Assembly (NCBI GenBank): GCA_963205035.1
Contig: CAUJII010000117.1
Coordinates: 1 to 16,012, forward strand
Length of the DNA: 16,012 bases
DNA from: Spirochaetota bacterium
GTDB lineage: Bacteria; Spirochaetota; Leptospiria; Turneriellales; Turneriellaceae
Direction: 5' to 3'
Shown here: positions 1-6,586 of the stretch, piece by piece
Layout: every line of letters starts with the position of its first letter
Position numbering within the stretch: the first letter of the stretch is position 1
The notes under the pieces: generated by a model
What the model saw: the letters and a program-made list of their open reading frames with translations, nothing else
The model's database searches: none
What the model was told of the DNA's origin: nothing
Made by a program: the position numbers and the translations under genes

Positions 1-1
1 A

Positions 2-289
2 ACAGACGAAACGATTGCCGCGTATTTCAGAGACAAGTGCATGAAGCTCCTACCGCGCCTGCGTAAAAAAATTGAAAACCTGGCGCTGAAAAACGCCGAA
101 GCGCGCATCTTCGCATACCTCGAATCGTTGGGCGCTGCGAAAGGCCCTGTTCAACTCAACATTCCAAAAAACCAGATTGCTGCGCTTTTGGACTTAACCC
201 CCGAATCGGTGAGTCGTGCTTTCCATCAGCTTGTCACAAAAGAACAGTTGAAGACCGACGGCAAGACTTACCACCTCAAATTGAAATAG
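2..289 (+). CDS. Crp/Fnr-family transcriptional regulator, C-terminal part (5' end outside window)
   Basis: Partial gene. The frame is open from base 2 and ends at the TAG at 287-289, giving about 95 residues. They match the end of the long dimerisation helix (RKKIENLALKNAEARI) followed by the winged helix-turn-helix of Crp/Fnr proteins. The recognition helix reads TPESVSRAF. Its E-x-x-S-R spacing is the one Fnr uses to read TTGAT half-sites, whereas Crp has R-E-x-x-x-R. The sensor domain is outside the window, so the signal (oxygen, NO or other) cannot be told. Two TTGAY-N4-ATCAA boxes lie further along (9005-9018, 13179-13192), both in front of the denitrification genes. Control of those genes by this protein, in the manner of DNR/NNR regulators, is plausible but inferred. 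The 3' end overlaps the convergent small gene at 268-528 by 22 bases. Confidence 0.9.
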   Translation, partial: TDETIAAYFRDKCMKLLPRLRKKIENLALKNAEARIFAYLESLGAAKGPVQLNIPKNQIAALLDLTPESVSRAFHQLVTKEQLKTDGKTYHLKLK

Positions 290-528
290 GCGGCCGGGGC
301 GACAAAATGCAGCGTATCGTATTCCGTCGGTGCAAACCGCGTCGTCACAATCGCAAACTCCCCATCGACCCGGTTATACTTGCGCGTTACGGCGCGCCGA
401 ATCTGGTTTCGCATTTTGATTCGCAAATACCGCTCCGAAAACTGCATAATCTCGGTACGGTTTGCCCGCCACAACCCGGCCTCCGTCTCGGGCAAGCTCA
501 CGCTTGTGACTAACTGTTTCTCTTTCAT
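268..528 (-). CDS. Small basic protein of unknown function
   Basis: A protein of 86 residues starting at the ATG at 528, chosen because AAGGAG sits five bases upstream. A longer in-frame start at 639 has no such site and would run through the palindromes described below. The product is soluble and rich in arginine. It has a segment NRTEIMQFSERYL that could be an amphipathic helix of a small DNA-binding protein, and a later segment RFAPTEYDTLHFVA. It faintly resembles the DUF1564 proteins of Leptospira, but I cannot confirm that. The C-terminus ends abruptly where the gene runs into the convergent Crp/Fnr gene, so it may be a shortened copy of a longer family. Confidence 0.6.
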   Translation of the reverse strand: MKEKQLVTSVSLPETEAGLWRANRTEIMQFSERYLRIKMRNQIRRAVTRKYNRVDGEFAIVTTRFAPTEYDTLHFVAPAAYFNLRW

Positions 529-539
529 TTTTTCTCCTT

Positions 540-564
540 GGGGGGGTATCGATACCACTTGTGG
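540..564. promoter_or_regulatory. Seven-G tract and two overlapping palindromes upstream of the small gene
   Basis: A run of seven G (540-546) runs into the perfect palindrome GGTATCGATACC (545-556), which in turn overlaps CCAC-TT-GTGG (555-564). On the minus strand these lie directly upstream of the AAGGAG site and ATG at 528. The AT-rich stretch around 580-592 could supply a -10 element. An operator for autoregulation is a reasonable guess, as is variation of G-tract length. Neither is shown by the sequence. Confidence 0.35.
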
Positions 565-715
565 GATTACTCCTCTTCTATATATTAAATACTGATAAGT
601 GTCGCGAAGCGAGACCCAAAAAGAGTGTTTTTTTCTCACTTTTCAGAAAAAAAGTTCGAATTTGGAGTAACTATTACAAAAAAGCGCGATTTTTATTGGA
701 ACAGCGGAAATCCAG

Positions 716-741
716 CCCCAATTAGGCGGGCCCAACTGGGG
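716..741 (-). terminator. Possible hairpin at the end of ctaA
   Basis: CCCCAATT (716-723) pairs with AACTGGGG (734-741), giving an eight-base stem with one wobble that overlaps the ctaA stop codon. No T-run follows directly. A TTTTTT lies about 40 bases further down on the minus strand, so this is at best a weak terminator for the ten-gene operon. Beyond it, 565-715 holds no gene I can support. Confidence 0.3.
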
Positions 742-1753
742 GGATAAGGCCCCTATACCGCCTCGCCGCCCACATCCAAAGAGACGCCGTAAAAAGCAAG
801 AGTGCGTTTGTTTGGTGGAGCGCTCCCAGCGAAACAGGCACTGCATGGAGAAGCGTGAGAACTCCCAGAGTCACTTGCAAAAGATAGACCGCCGCCAAGA
901 GTACGGCGGGGTTCAAGAGCGTTAAACGCTTGCGTTCGCGCCAAAGCTGCCACAGGATCAAAAATCCAAAAGCATAGGCCAAGTTGCGGTGGATGAATTG
1001 CACCACAGCGGGGTGATCGTAAAGGTTGGTATAACCCGGTTCAAGCCAAGTGATGCCGGGCGGAAAGAACGCGCCGTTCATGAGCGGAAACGTGTTATAC
1101 ATTTTGCCCGCATGGAGTCCCGCAACGAGCGCGCCGCTTGCGAGAATCAGAAACGCAAACACTGCAACAATCCATGCACCACCGGACGGACCCCTCTCAC
1201 GCGCTGGCGTCTTAAGGCCCCACGCAGTCATTAGGATGAGTGCATAAATTAAAACCGCCGTCATGAGATGGCTCATGAGCCGCAGGTGGCTGACGTGCGG
1301 GTCTTTGACGAGCCCACTCTTCACCATGTACCACCCTAAAAAGCCTTGGAAGCCGCCTAAGAGAAAAATGAAAGCAAGGCGGATAGCGAGCGGTTTGTGG
1401 ATTTGCCGCTTAAAGAAAAACCAGACAAAAGGGATGAAAAAAACAATCCCGATGAGTCGCGCCAGGATGCGGTGGATAAACTCCCACCAAAAAATATTTT
1501 TGAACTCGTCGAGGCTCATCGCATGGTTGATGTGCCGGTATTCGGGAGTCTGTTTGTATTTATCGAATTCCGTGTGCCAGTCGGTTTCGGTGATGGGTGG
1601 GATGACTCCGCTCACGGGTTTCCATTCGACAATCGACAGCCCCGAGCGCGTCAGACGCGTGATACCGCCGACAATAACGATCAGAAAAACAACCGCCGCA
1701 CAAACATAGAGCCAGCGGATAAGAAGTTTTTGCGCGTCAGTGTTTGTCGGCAT
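722..1753 (-). CDS. ctaA: Heme A synthase (CtaA/Cox15)
   Basis: 343 residues, the usual length for the alphaproteobacterial/mitochondrial Cox15 type. CtaA oxidises the C8 methyl of heme O to the formyl group of heme A in the cytoplasmic membrane. Visible hallmarks are GGITRLTRSGLSIVEWKPVSG near the N-terminus and the four heme-ligand histidine motifs: EFIHR (H94), HLRLMSH (H156/H162), FIHR (H255) and LHQ (H313). About eight hydrophobic helices are present. It is the last gene of the operon and overlaps the cytochrome c gene before it by 17 bases, so translation is probably coupled. No strong ribosome-binding site is seen. Its presence suggests that the heme-copper enzyme encoded upstream carries an A-type heme. 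The heme O synthase is not in this window. Confidence 0.95.
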   Translation of the reverse strand: MPTNTDAQKLLIRWLYVCAAVVFLIVIVGGITRLTRSGLSIVEWKPVSGVIPPITETDWHTEFDKYKQTPEYRHINHAMSLDEFKNIFWWEFIHRILARLIGIVFFIPFVWFFFKRQIHKPLAIRLAFIFLLGGFQGFLGWYMVKSGLVKDPHVSHLRLMSHLMTAVLIYALILMTAWGLKTPARERGPSGGAWIVAVFAFLILASGALVAGLHAGKMYNTFPLMNGAFFPPGITWLEPGYTNLYDHPAVVQFIHRNLAYAFGFLILWQLWRERKRLTLLNPAVLLAAVYLLQVTLGVLTLLHAVPVSLGALHQTNALLLFTASLWMWAARRYRGLIPPVGPA

Positions 1754-2507
1754 CGGTGATAATCCGTTTGATAGAGCGCCATTCTTCGGGCATCTTTTCG
1801 CTTTCGGGCAAGTTCTCTACAACCTTGTCGCTCTCTGCGGCCATCTCGCGGCGCAAGACAATCGCATCGCCTTTTTCAGACAAATCTTTGAGCGGTCGCA
1901 AAATCCAAAACCATACGGGAATGAGGAGCGCTACGATGCAAAGCGCCAGAAGCGCAAAGTTTTGCCAGAAGAGATCGAGCGTGAAATAACTTATCGGCGA
2001 TTCGTTGAGCGTACGTATGGGTAGTTTCCGCACTGCGAGCCCTAAAGGATGATCGAGTGCCACGGGTTTTTTCTGTGCATCGACGTGGCAGCCTTGGCAG
2101 AGCTTCTGCGTCTTGAGCGGGTAAGCGTACTCGATATTGCCGCCAAACTCACGGAACGCCGGTTTCCCGGTTTTCAGCGCAGTCCTTTCAAAATCGTTTT
2201 CCGCATACCCTGTTTTTTGTTTGCCGAACTGTTCGTCGAGAATTGCATCGCGGCGCAAGTCGATGGGAATTCCTTTCTCTTCGCTGATTGCGCGGAACGA
2301 GCGCCGCACGAAATTCATGTCTTTGTTGGCGGCCGTTGCAACGACCCCCAAGACTTTCTCGAAAGTCGCCATGTCGCGTTCGATTTGTTCTTTAATTGCA
2401 AGCTGGTTAAAATTTTCGACTGCCGGCAAAAAGTAAAACTTAATCGCCAAAGACGCGAGCGTTAAAATTGCCGCGACCGTAATCCACATCCGAGTTGAAA
2501 TTTTCAT
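1737..2507 (-). CDS. Membrane-anchored cytochrome c, Tll0287-like (DUF3365) domain
   Basis: 256 residues. There is a membrane helix at about 8-28, a periplasmic domain with one heme c motif CQGCH (C137, C140, H141), a second membrane helix at about 177-202, and a short charged cytoplasmic tail (203-256). The stretch from FEKVLGVVATAANKDMNFVRRSFR to IEYAYPLKTQKLCQGCH fits the DUF3365/Tll0287-like heme-binding fold often found as the sensing part of histidine kinases and chemoreceptors. After the second helix, LRPLKDLSEKGDAIVLRR resembles the start of a HAMP linker, but no kinase, cyclase or methyl-accepting domain follows. It may therefore be a stand-alone electron carrier or heme/NO sensor. 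It overlaps its upstream neighbour by four bases (ATGA). Confidence 0.75.
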   Translation of the reverse strand: MKISTRMWITVAAILTLASLAIKFYFLPAVENFNQLAIKEQIERDMATFEKVLGVVATAANKDMNFVRRSFRAISEEKGIPIDLRRDAILDEQFGKQKTGYAENDFERTALKTGKPAFREFGGNIEYAYPLKTQKLCQGCHVDAQKKPVALDHPLGLAVRKLPIRTLNESPISYFTLDLFWQNFALLALCIVALLIPVWFWILRPLKDLSEKGDAIVLRREMAAESDKVVENLPESEKMPEEWRSIKRIITDADKH

Positions 2508-2833
2508 GCTTCTTCATCCTTAAAGGCGCCCGACCAATAGAAGACGCCGAAAATTGCTCCGAAAATGAGACCAAAAAGTAGGACCGCCATAAAGGTCATC
2601 GCCATGAGCGCGGAGAACATATTTTTTACGCGGCGGAAACCGTACTGAAAATCGGTTTCACCGATCTTTCTGTCGCCCGTCCATCCGCAGAATTCCTGTA
2701 GAGAGGTGTAGCTAATAATTTCCCCGGTCGACTTGGCGCGCATTTCAAAATAGAAATCTTTGATTCCGTTGGCTGCGAGAAGCCCCCACACGCCAAAGAT
2801 GACAAATAGATATGTGCCCTTATTCTTGCTCAT
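2504..2833 (-). CDS. Two-helix membrane protein of unknown function
   Basis: 109 residues with hydrophobic helices at about 8-25 and 74-100, and a 45-residue loop between them containing a single cysteine (QEFCGWTG). I do not recognise the family. The start ATG overlaps the stop of the SCO gene in a TGATG arrangement without its own clear ribosome-binding site, and its stop overlaps the next start by four bases. Translation is therefore almost certainly coupled within the operon. Its place between a copper chaperone and a heme c protein suggests an accessory or assembly role for the heme-copper enzyme, but that is context only. Confidence 0.7.
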   Translation of the reverse strand: MSKNKGTYLFVIFGVWGLLAANGIKDFYFEMRAKSTGEIISYTSLQEFCGWTGDRKIGETDFQYGFRRVKNMFSALMAMTFMAVLLFGLIFGAIFGVFYWSGAFKDEEA

Positions 2834-3462
2834 CAGAGAGATTTTTTTAGTTCGTCGAAAAACTTCACCTTGTCTTGTTCAAGACCTCGAAATTCATTGG
2901 TGACCGCGCCTTTTCTATTCGCGACGATGAAGACGTTGCTGTGTGCGTAGATGTAGTTGCCTTTCTCGCCTTTGTTGTACTGCAACTCGAAAGTATCCGC
3001 CAAGTTGCGGATTGTCTGTGCGTCAGAGGTCAAAACGCGCCACTTGTCGCCTTGAACGCGGTATCTTTTCAAGAACTCTTGCAGCTCTTCCGGGCTTTGG
3101 CGGTGGTCTTCAAAAGTAAAAATGAGGTATGTACCCGTTTTCTGAAAATCGGGGTTCGCTTTATCAAAAAGCCGCAAGTCGTTCATGATGATAGGGCAAG
3201 ACATCGTGCAGTCTTTGAACACAAAAGTGGAAATTGTGTTCTGTCCCTCAAAATCTTTCATCGTGACCTTCTTGCCGAATTGATCGGTGAAAGTGCCCGC
3301 AACATTCAGAAGCGAGCCGCGCCGCGCCGTCACTTTGTCGCGCCAAAAATCGCGCGGCTTGCCCGCCGACATTGTGTACCAAGCGATGTACGCTGTGCCC
3401 GCCATGAGAAAAATTCCCACGGCGCGTAGTGCCCAAAGGCGTTTGGAATTATTTGCTTGCAT
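2833..3462 (-). CDS. SCO1/SenC-family copper chaperone
   Basis: 209 residues. An N-terminal membrane anchor (about 11-30) is followed by a thioredoxin-like domain on the periplasmic side. The three copper ligands of SCO proteins are present: the pair in DCTMSCP (C85, C89) and the histidine in YIYAHSNVFIV (H174). SCO proteins deliver copper to, or reduce, the CuA cysteines of subunit II of heme-copper oxidases, and a CuA subunit is encoded five genes upstream. The usual SxDPERDTPE stretch is diverged here to FEDHRQSPEE. The start at 3462 has a good GGGAGG seven bases upstream and lies inside the end of the preceding gene (14-base overlap). Confidence 0.9.
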   Translation of the reverse strand: MQANNSKRLWALRAVGIFLMAGTAYIAWYTMSAGKPRDFWRDKVTARRGSLLNVAGTFTDQFGKKVTMKDFEGQNTISTFVFKDCTMSCPIIMNDLRLFDKANPDFQKTGTYLIFTFEDHRQSPEELQEFLKRYRVQGDKWRVLTSDAQTIRNLADTFELQYNKGEKGNYIYAHSNVFIVANRKGAVTNEFRGLEQDKVKFFDELKKSL

Positions 3463-4138
3463 GCTTAACCTCCCACCATGCGGAAAATTCCTGCCGGTGC
3501 TTCATCGCGTCATCCAAGATTGGAATGTATTCTGGCTTGACCGTTTTTAGTCGTTCACGGATTTCCTGAACTTTCCCCGCATCGTTTTTTCTCACTGCAA
3601 AAAGGCCGCGTTCCAAAAGCGCCGGCGGATAATTGGGATTGACTTCGACCGCGCGCTGATAATCTGCGGCGGCAGATCTTAAATCCCCCGTTTGCTCGAG
3701 TAACAACGCACGACGGATAAAAAGTTGCGGTTGCTTCGAGCCTGCATTCGCCGAGAGCGTATAAAAGCGCAGCGCGTTTTTCGTGTCTCCCAAGCCTTCA
3801 GAGCAGACTCCGATCTGAAAGAGGTGACGGTGGCGCATGCGCGGATAGCGGTTCACTTCTAAACGCGCCTTTTCATCGTCGATGCATGCCTGCGCTTGCT
3901 CTTTGCGAAACGCAATCGACTTCACGAAATGGTCTGCCTCTTGCGCCGCCGCGCTTTCTTTTTTTGCCTGCTCGATGTAATAGAGTGCGCTGTGCGTATC
4001 TCCCAAGCTATCGAGCGCACGCGCTGCACGCAAAGAGAAGCTCTTCTGGTACACTTCTTCAATTTTTGGTTGGCACGCGGCAAGTAACAGAACACTTAGA
4101 AATACAAAACGTGGGATTAAAAAATGTGCGCGCTTCAT
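3449..4138 (-). CDS. TPR-repeat lipoprotein
   Basis: 229 residues with a lipoprotein signal peptide (lipobox LLAAC, C22). The remainder is helical with tetratricopeptide-like repeats, clearest at GDTKNALRFYTLSANAG and GDLRSAAADYQRAVEVNPNYPPALLERG. TPR lipoproteins act as docking surfaces, and the partner here is unknown. The ATG overlaps the stop of the cytochrome b fusion by four bases, and its own stop lies within the SCO gene, so it belongs to the operon. A role as a periplasmic scaffold for assembly of the respiratory complex is an inference from position. Confidence 0.8.
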   Translation of the reverse strand: MKRAHFLIPRFVFLSVLLLAACQPKIEEVYQKSFSLRAARALDSLGDTHSALYYIEQAKKESAAAQEADHFVKSIAFRKEQAQACIDDEKARLEVNRYPRMRHRHLFQIGVCSEGLGDTKNALRFYTLSANAGSKQPQLFIRRALLLEQTGDLRSAAADYQRAVEVNPNYPPALLERGLFAVRKNDAGKVQEIRERLKTVKPEYIPILDDAMKHRQEFSAWWEVKHASK

Positions 4139-6348
4139 TCTTTCTTTGTTTCACCTTCTGTCGCCGCAGCTGGCAAGACGCGCAGGAAAAACGCGTTTGT
4201 ATTGGGGTTGTAATCGATGAGTTTTACCTCGGCCGGTTTGAACTCCAGAGTATCGCGGTAGAGCACCGTCTTACCGTGCCCTGCTTTGTCCTTCTCTTGA
4301 GACTCGACCTCAACCAAGTGTTTTCCTGGCGTGGTGTATTCCTTCATCATCGCGTAAGTAATCCCGTCTTTGCGCAATCCTGCAGGTTTGAACGAACGCT
4401 TCGCAATTTCAACGCCGTTGATTTTTACCGTGATATCCAGCATACGCCGAGCACGGCTGCAATACTTCGTCTTTACACCTTCGCGCGCTTGGCGCAAGAG
4501 ATTTTCGCGCGCCTCGGGGGTGAGGTTGTCGAGTTTGACAAGACCCGTCATGCGTTCGACGGCTTCTTTTTCTGCATTCACGGGGATTTGATCGGGAGTA
4601 CAAGTTTCTTTGTCCGTTTGGTAGAAGAAATCGAGCCGCAGCATTGCTTGGTTTGGCCCGGCTACGAGCGCGCCAAAGCGGCCCGTCGAACCCATAAAGA
4701 AAACCCAAAGCATCGCTGCGATAAAAAGAGTACTCACCGAAAATGAATGGACCCACGTCGAGGGCTTTAAGAATGCAAAGAGACGCAGCGGGAGAGGCTG
4801 ACCTGCAAACGTATTTTTTTCAATCGCGTTCAAGATTTCTTTTTTCGCTTCTTTTTTTTGCGCAGAGGTAAACCGCACGCCGATAATCGGCAGCTCACCC
4901 GACACTTTGCGGAAACTCGGTTTACGATTCATTTGAATGCGGTCTTGCAACCACTTGTTGCCTTCGCGGTACCAACAATCGCCGTTCGCACACGCGCCGA
5001 CAAGAATGCCTTTCGCGCCCGCGCCCTGAATTTTCTGCGCCATGCTCGAACCCAACTTGCCCGTACAAGGCATGACGTGTGCCACGGCATTGGGTGCCAA
5101 CTCGCGGAACGGTTCCTCTTGTGCGGCCATTCCCAGAGCATGTGCACGGCCTTGGCAAAAAAGCGCTAGCCATTTGTCCTTCGCCGGTGCCCAATCGAGC
5201 TCTTTTTCTGTTTCACCGGGTTTGGGGTACGTGAGGGCATCCCACGCGCAGGAACCTGCACAAATGCCGCAACCGGAGCAAAGGTTGGTATCGATTTCGA
5301 CGAGGTATTTATATTTACTCCCGGGAGAGGCTTCGCTGGATTTCTCTGCGCCGCCTTCAAGAGACTCGGTCGAGAGTTTTGCGCGTTCGATCATCGACAT
5401 CGCTTCGTAAGGGCAGTCTTGTGCGCAAAGCCCGCAGCCGGTGCACTTGTCTGCATCGACCACAGCCGGAAGAATGACGCGCTTCTTGAGGAGCTTTGGT
5501 AGGAACAAAAGAACGAGGAATGCGACTCCCATCCCAAGCCAGGCAATCCAACTATAGCGTGAGTCGAAGATAGCCGCAAAAAAGAGATAGAACCAGTCGG
5601 GTTGCACCAGCTCTGCCATCTTATCGGCGTCTGCTTTCCCGACGAGGTTTATCGGAAAAAGAAGGGTAAAAAGAAAAAGAACTCCCAAGAAGACATAAGT
5701 AATCCGCTTGGGTGGGAAAATCCGCGCACGCGCCGTACGTAAAACATGTATAAAGAGGAGAAGTATAAAAAAGAGCGGAATAAAAAGATGGATGATGAGA
5801 ACAACCCACATAATCCATTTGCCGAGAAGCGCAGGAGAAGAAAACGATCGAGGCAGCGTGTCGCCGAAGACTTTCATTCCAGCGAGTAGCTCCGACGTTT
5901 TTTCCATGACGTACCGAGCATTCGCGTCGAGCGGCAGGATGTAGCCCGTCACACCTTGCACGAGCATGAGCGCCAAGATAATGAGACCGGTAATCCACGC
6001 CAAGCTGCGGTGGTTTTGGAATTTCTCTTCAAAAAGCATACGCATGAGATGCAAAATGACGAAGAACATCATCGCGTCGGCGGCGTACCGGTGCAGGTTA
6101 CGGATGAATTTGCCCAAGAACGCAGTTTCGGTAACGTACTTAATCGATTCGTAACTTTGGTCGACGGCCATGTTGTAATAAATAAAGAGATAAAGGCCGG
6201 TAAAAAGGAGCACAAAGAGCAGAATAAGCGGTAGCGCGCCTAAGTAGTAGAGGAAGTTTCCTCTCTCACCAAAGACGTGATTGAATGCGGCGTCTGCTCG
6301 CTGGAAAAACGAAAGAAAAAACTGAAAAAAGGGATTTCTAAATTTCAT
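4135..6348 (-). CDS. Cytochrome b / double [4Fe-4S] ferredoxin / MvhD-FlpD fusion membrane protein
   Basis: 737 residues with an unusual order of domains. Residues 1-285 form a cytochrome b of the bc1/b6f type with six hydrophobic helices, two heme-b histidine pairs each spaced H-x13-H (H86/H100 and H187/H201), and QPDWFY (249-254) in place of the quinone-site PEWY. Residues 300-370 carry two ferredoxin motifs, CTGCGLCAQDCP (C302-C312) and CSGCGICAGSC (C357-C367). Residues 393-500 match the iron-sulfur MvhD/FlpD domain of hydrogenase-heterodisulfide reductase systems: LFC (C398), MPCTGKL (C428), and GACANGDCWYREGN (C453, C458). A last helix (about 536-555) leads to a probably periplasmic domain of 180 residues with two cysteines (C583, C630). 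The helix count places the iron-sulfur part in the cytoplasm. No Rieske protein or cytochrome c1 is encoded nearby. It probably exchanges electrons between a cytoplasmic iron-sulfur or flavin partner and quinones for the enzyme encoded upstream. The direction is unknown. Confidence 0.88.
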   Translation of the reverse strand: MKFRNPFFQFFLSFFQRADAAFNHVFGERGNFLYYLGALPLILLFVLLFTGLYLFIYYNMAVDQSYESIKYVTETAFLGKFIRNLHRYAADAMMFFVILHLMRMLFEEKFQNHRSLAWITGLIILALMLVQGVTGYILPLDANARYVMEKTSELLAGMKVFGDTLPRSFSSPALLGKWIMWVVLIIHLFIPLFFILLLFIHVLRTARARIFPPKRITYVFLGVLFLFTLLFPINLVGKADADKMAELVQPDWFYLFFAAIFDSRYSWIAWLGMGVAFLVLLFLPKLLKKRVILPAVVDADKCTGCGLCAQDCPYEAMSMIERAKLSTESLEGGAEKSSEASPGSKYKYLVEIDTNLCSGCGICAGSCAWDALTYPKPGETEKELDWAPAKDKWLALFCQGRAHALGMAAQEEPFRELAPNAVAHVMPCTGKLGSSMAQKIQGAGAKGILVGACANGDCWYREGNKWLQDRIQMNRKPSFRKVSGELPIIGVRFTSAQKKEAKKEILNAIEKNTFAGQPLPLRLFAFLKPSTWVHSFSVSTLFIAAMLWVFFMGSTGRFGALVAGPNQAMLRLDFFYQTDKETCTPDQIPVNAEKEAVERMTGLVKLDNLTPEARENLLRQAREGVKTKYCSRARRMLDITVKINGVEIAKRSFKPAGLRKDGITYAMMKEYTTPGKHLVEVESQEKDKAGHGKTVLYRDTLEFKPAEVKLIDYNPNTNAFFLRVLPAAATEGETKKE

Positions 6349-6359
6349 GGGAATAACTA

Positions 6360-6382
6360 TTAGGGGGAGTAACTCCCCCTAA
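6360..6382 (-). other. GC-rich intergenic hairpin before the cytochrome b fusion gene
   Basis: TTAGGGGGAG (6360-6369) and CTCCCCCTAA (6373-6382) form a perfect ten-base stem with a three-base loop, nine bases after the stop of the 45-residue gene and eleven bases before the ATG of the fusion gene. No T-run follows, so simple termination is unlikely. Its only G-rich stretch, which might serve as a ribosome-binding site, is buried in the stem. A role in attenuating or stabilising the downstream message is possible. Confidence 0.6.
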
Positions 6383-6391
6383 CTAAAAACT

Positions 6392-6529
6392 CTAATACAC
6401 TGTCCAGTTCTTGCTGAGAGCCAGCCACTGGGTAAAATACACAACCATAAACCATGCTAAGAAAATCAGCGCGAGGACAAAGCTGCCCGGGGCGTGCATC
6501 TTTTCTTTGGTTCCGTTATTGTTACTCAT
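6392..6529 (-). CDS. 45-residue single-helix protein, candidate subunit IIa of the heme-copper enzyme
   Basis: A small gene with a strong AGGAGG six bases before its ATG at 6529. It encodes a short polar N-terminus (MSNNNGTKEKMHAPGS), one membrane helix (about 16-34) and a short C-terminal tail ending in WTVY. It lies directly after subunit I. Thermus-type ba3 oxidases have a comparable one-helix polypeptide of about 34 residues (subunit IIa) packed against subunits I and II. Size, topology and neighbourhood agree with that role, but the sequence itself is too short to prove homology. Confidence 0.7.
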   Translation of the reverse strand: MSNNNGTKEKMHAPGSFVLALIFLAWFMVVYFTQWLALSKNWTVY

Positions 6530-6549
6530 GATAACCTCCTAAATTGTTC

Positions 6550-6576
6550 GGTGAGAAGGGCTAAGCCCTCCCCACC
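6550..6576 (-). other. Intergenic hairpin between subunit I and the 45-residue gene
   Basis: GGTGAGAAGGGCT (6550-6562) and AGCCCTCCCCACC (6564-6576) pair over almost their whole length. In the minus-strand transcript the two imperfect positions become G-U wobbles. It lies ten bases after the stop of subunit I and ends nine bases before the AGGAGG of the next gene. No T-run follows. It could stabilise RNA or mark a processing site within the operon. Confidence 0.5.
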
Positions 6577-6586
6577 ATCGTATTTC

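Noticed and set aside
668..676. Repeated TAACTATTA (668-676, 6354-6362, and its complement near 14065)
   Set aside because: Nine bases of AT-rich sequence in three unrelated settings is within chance and no common position relative to genes holds for all.
3886..4746. 286-residue plus-strand open frame across the TPR and fusion genes
   Set aside because: It spans two clearly coding minus-strand genes, has no ribosome-binding site and no recognisable protein features.
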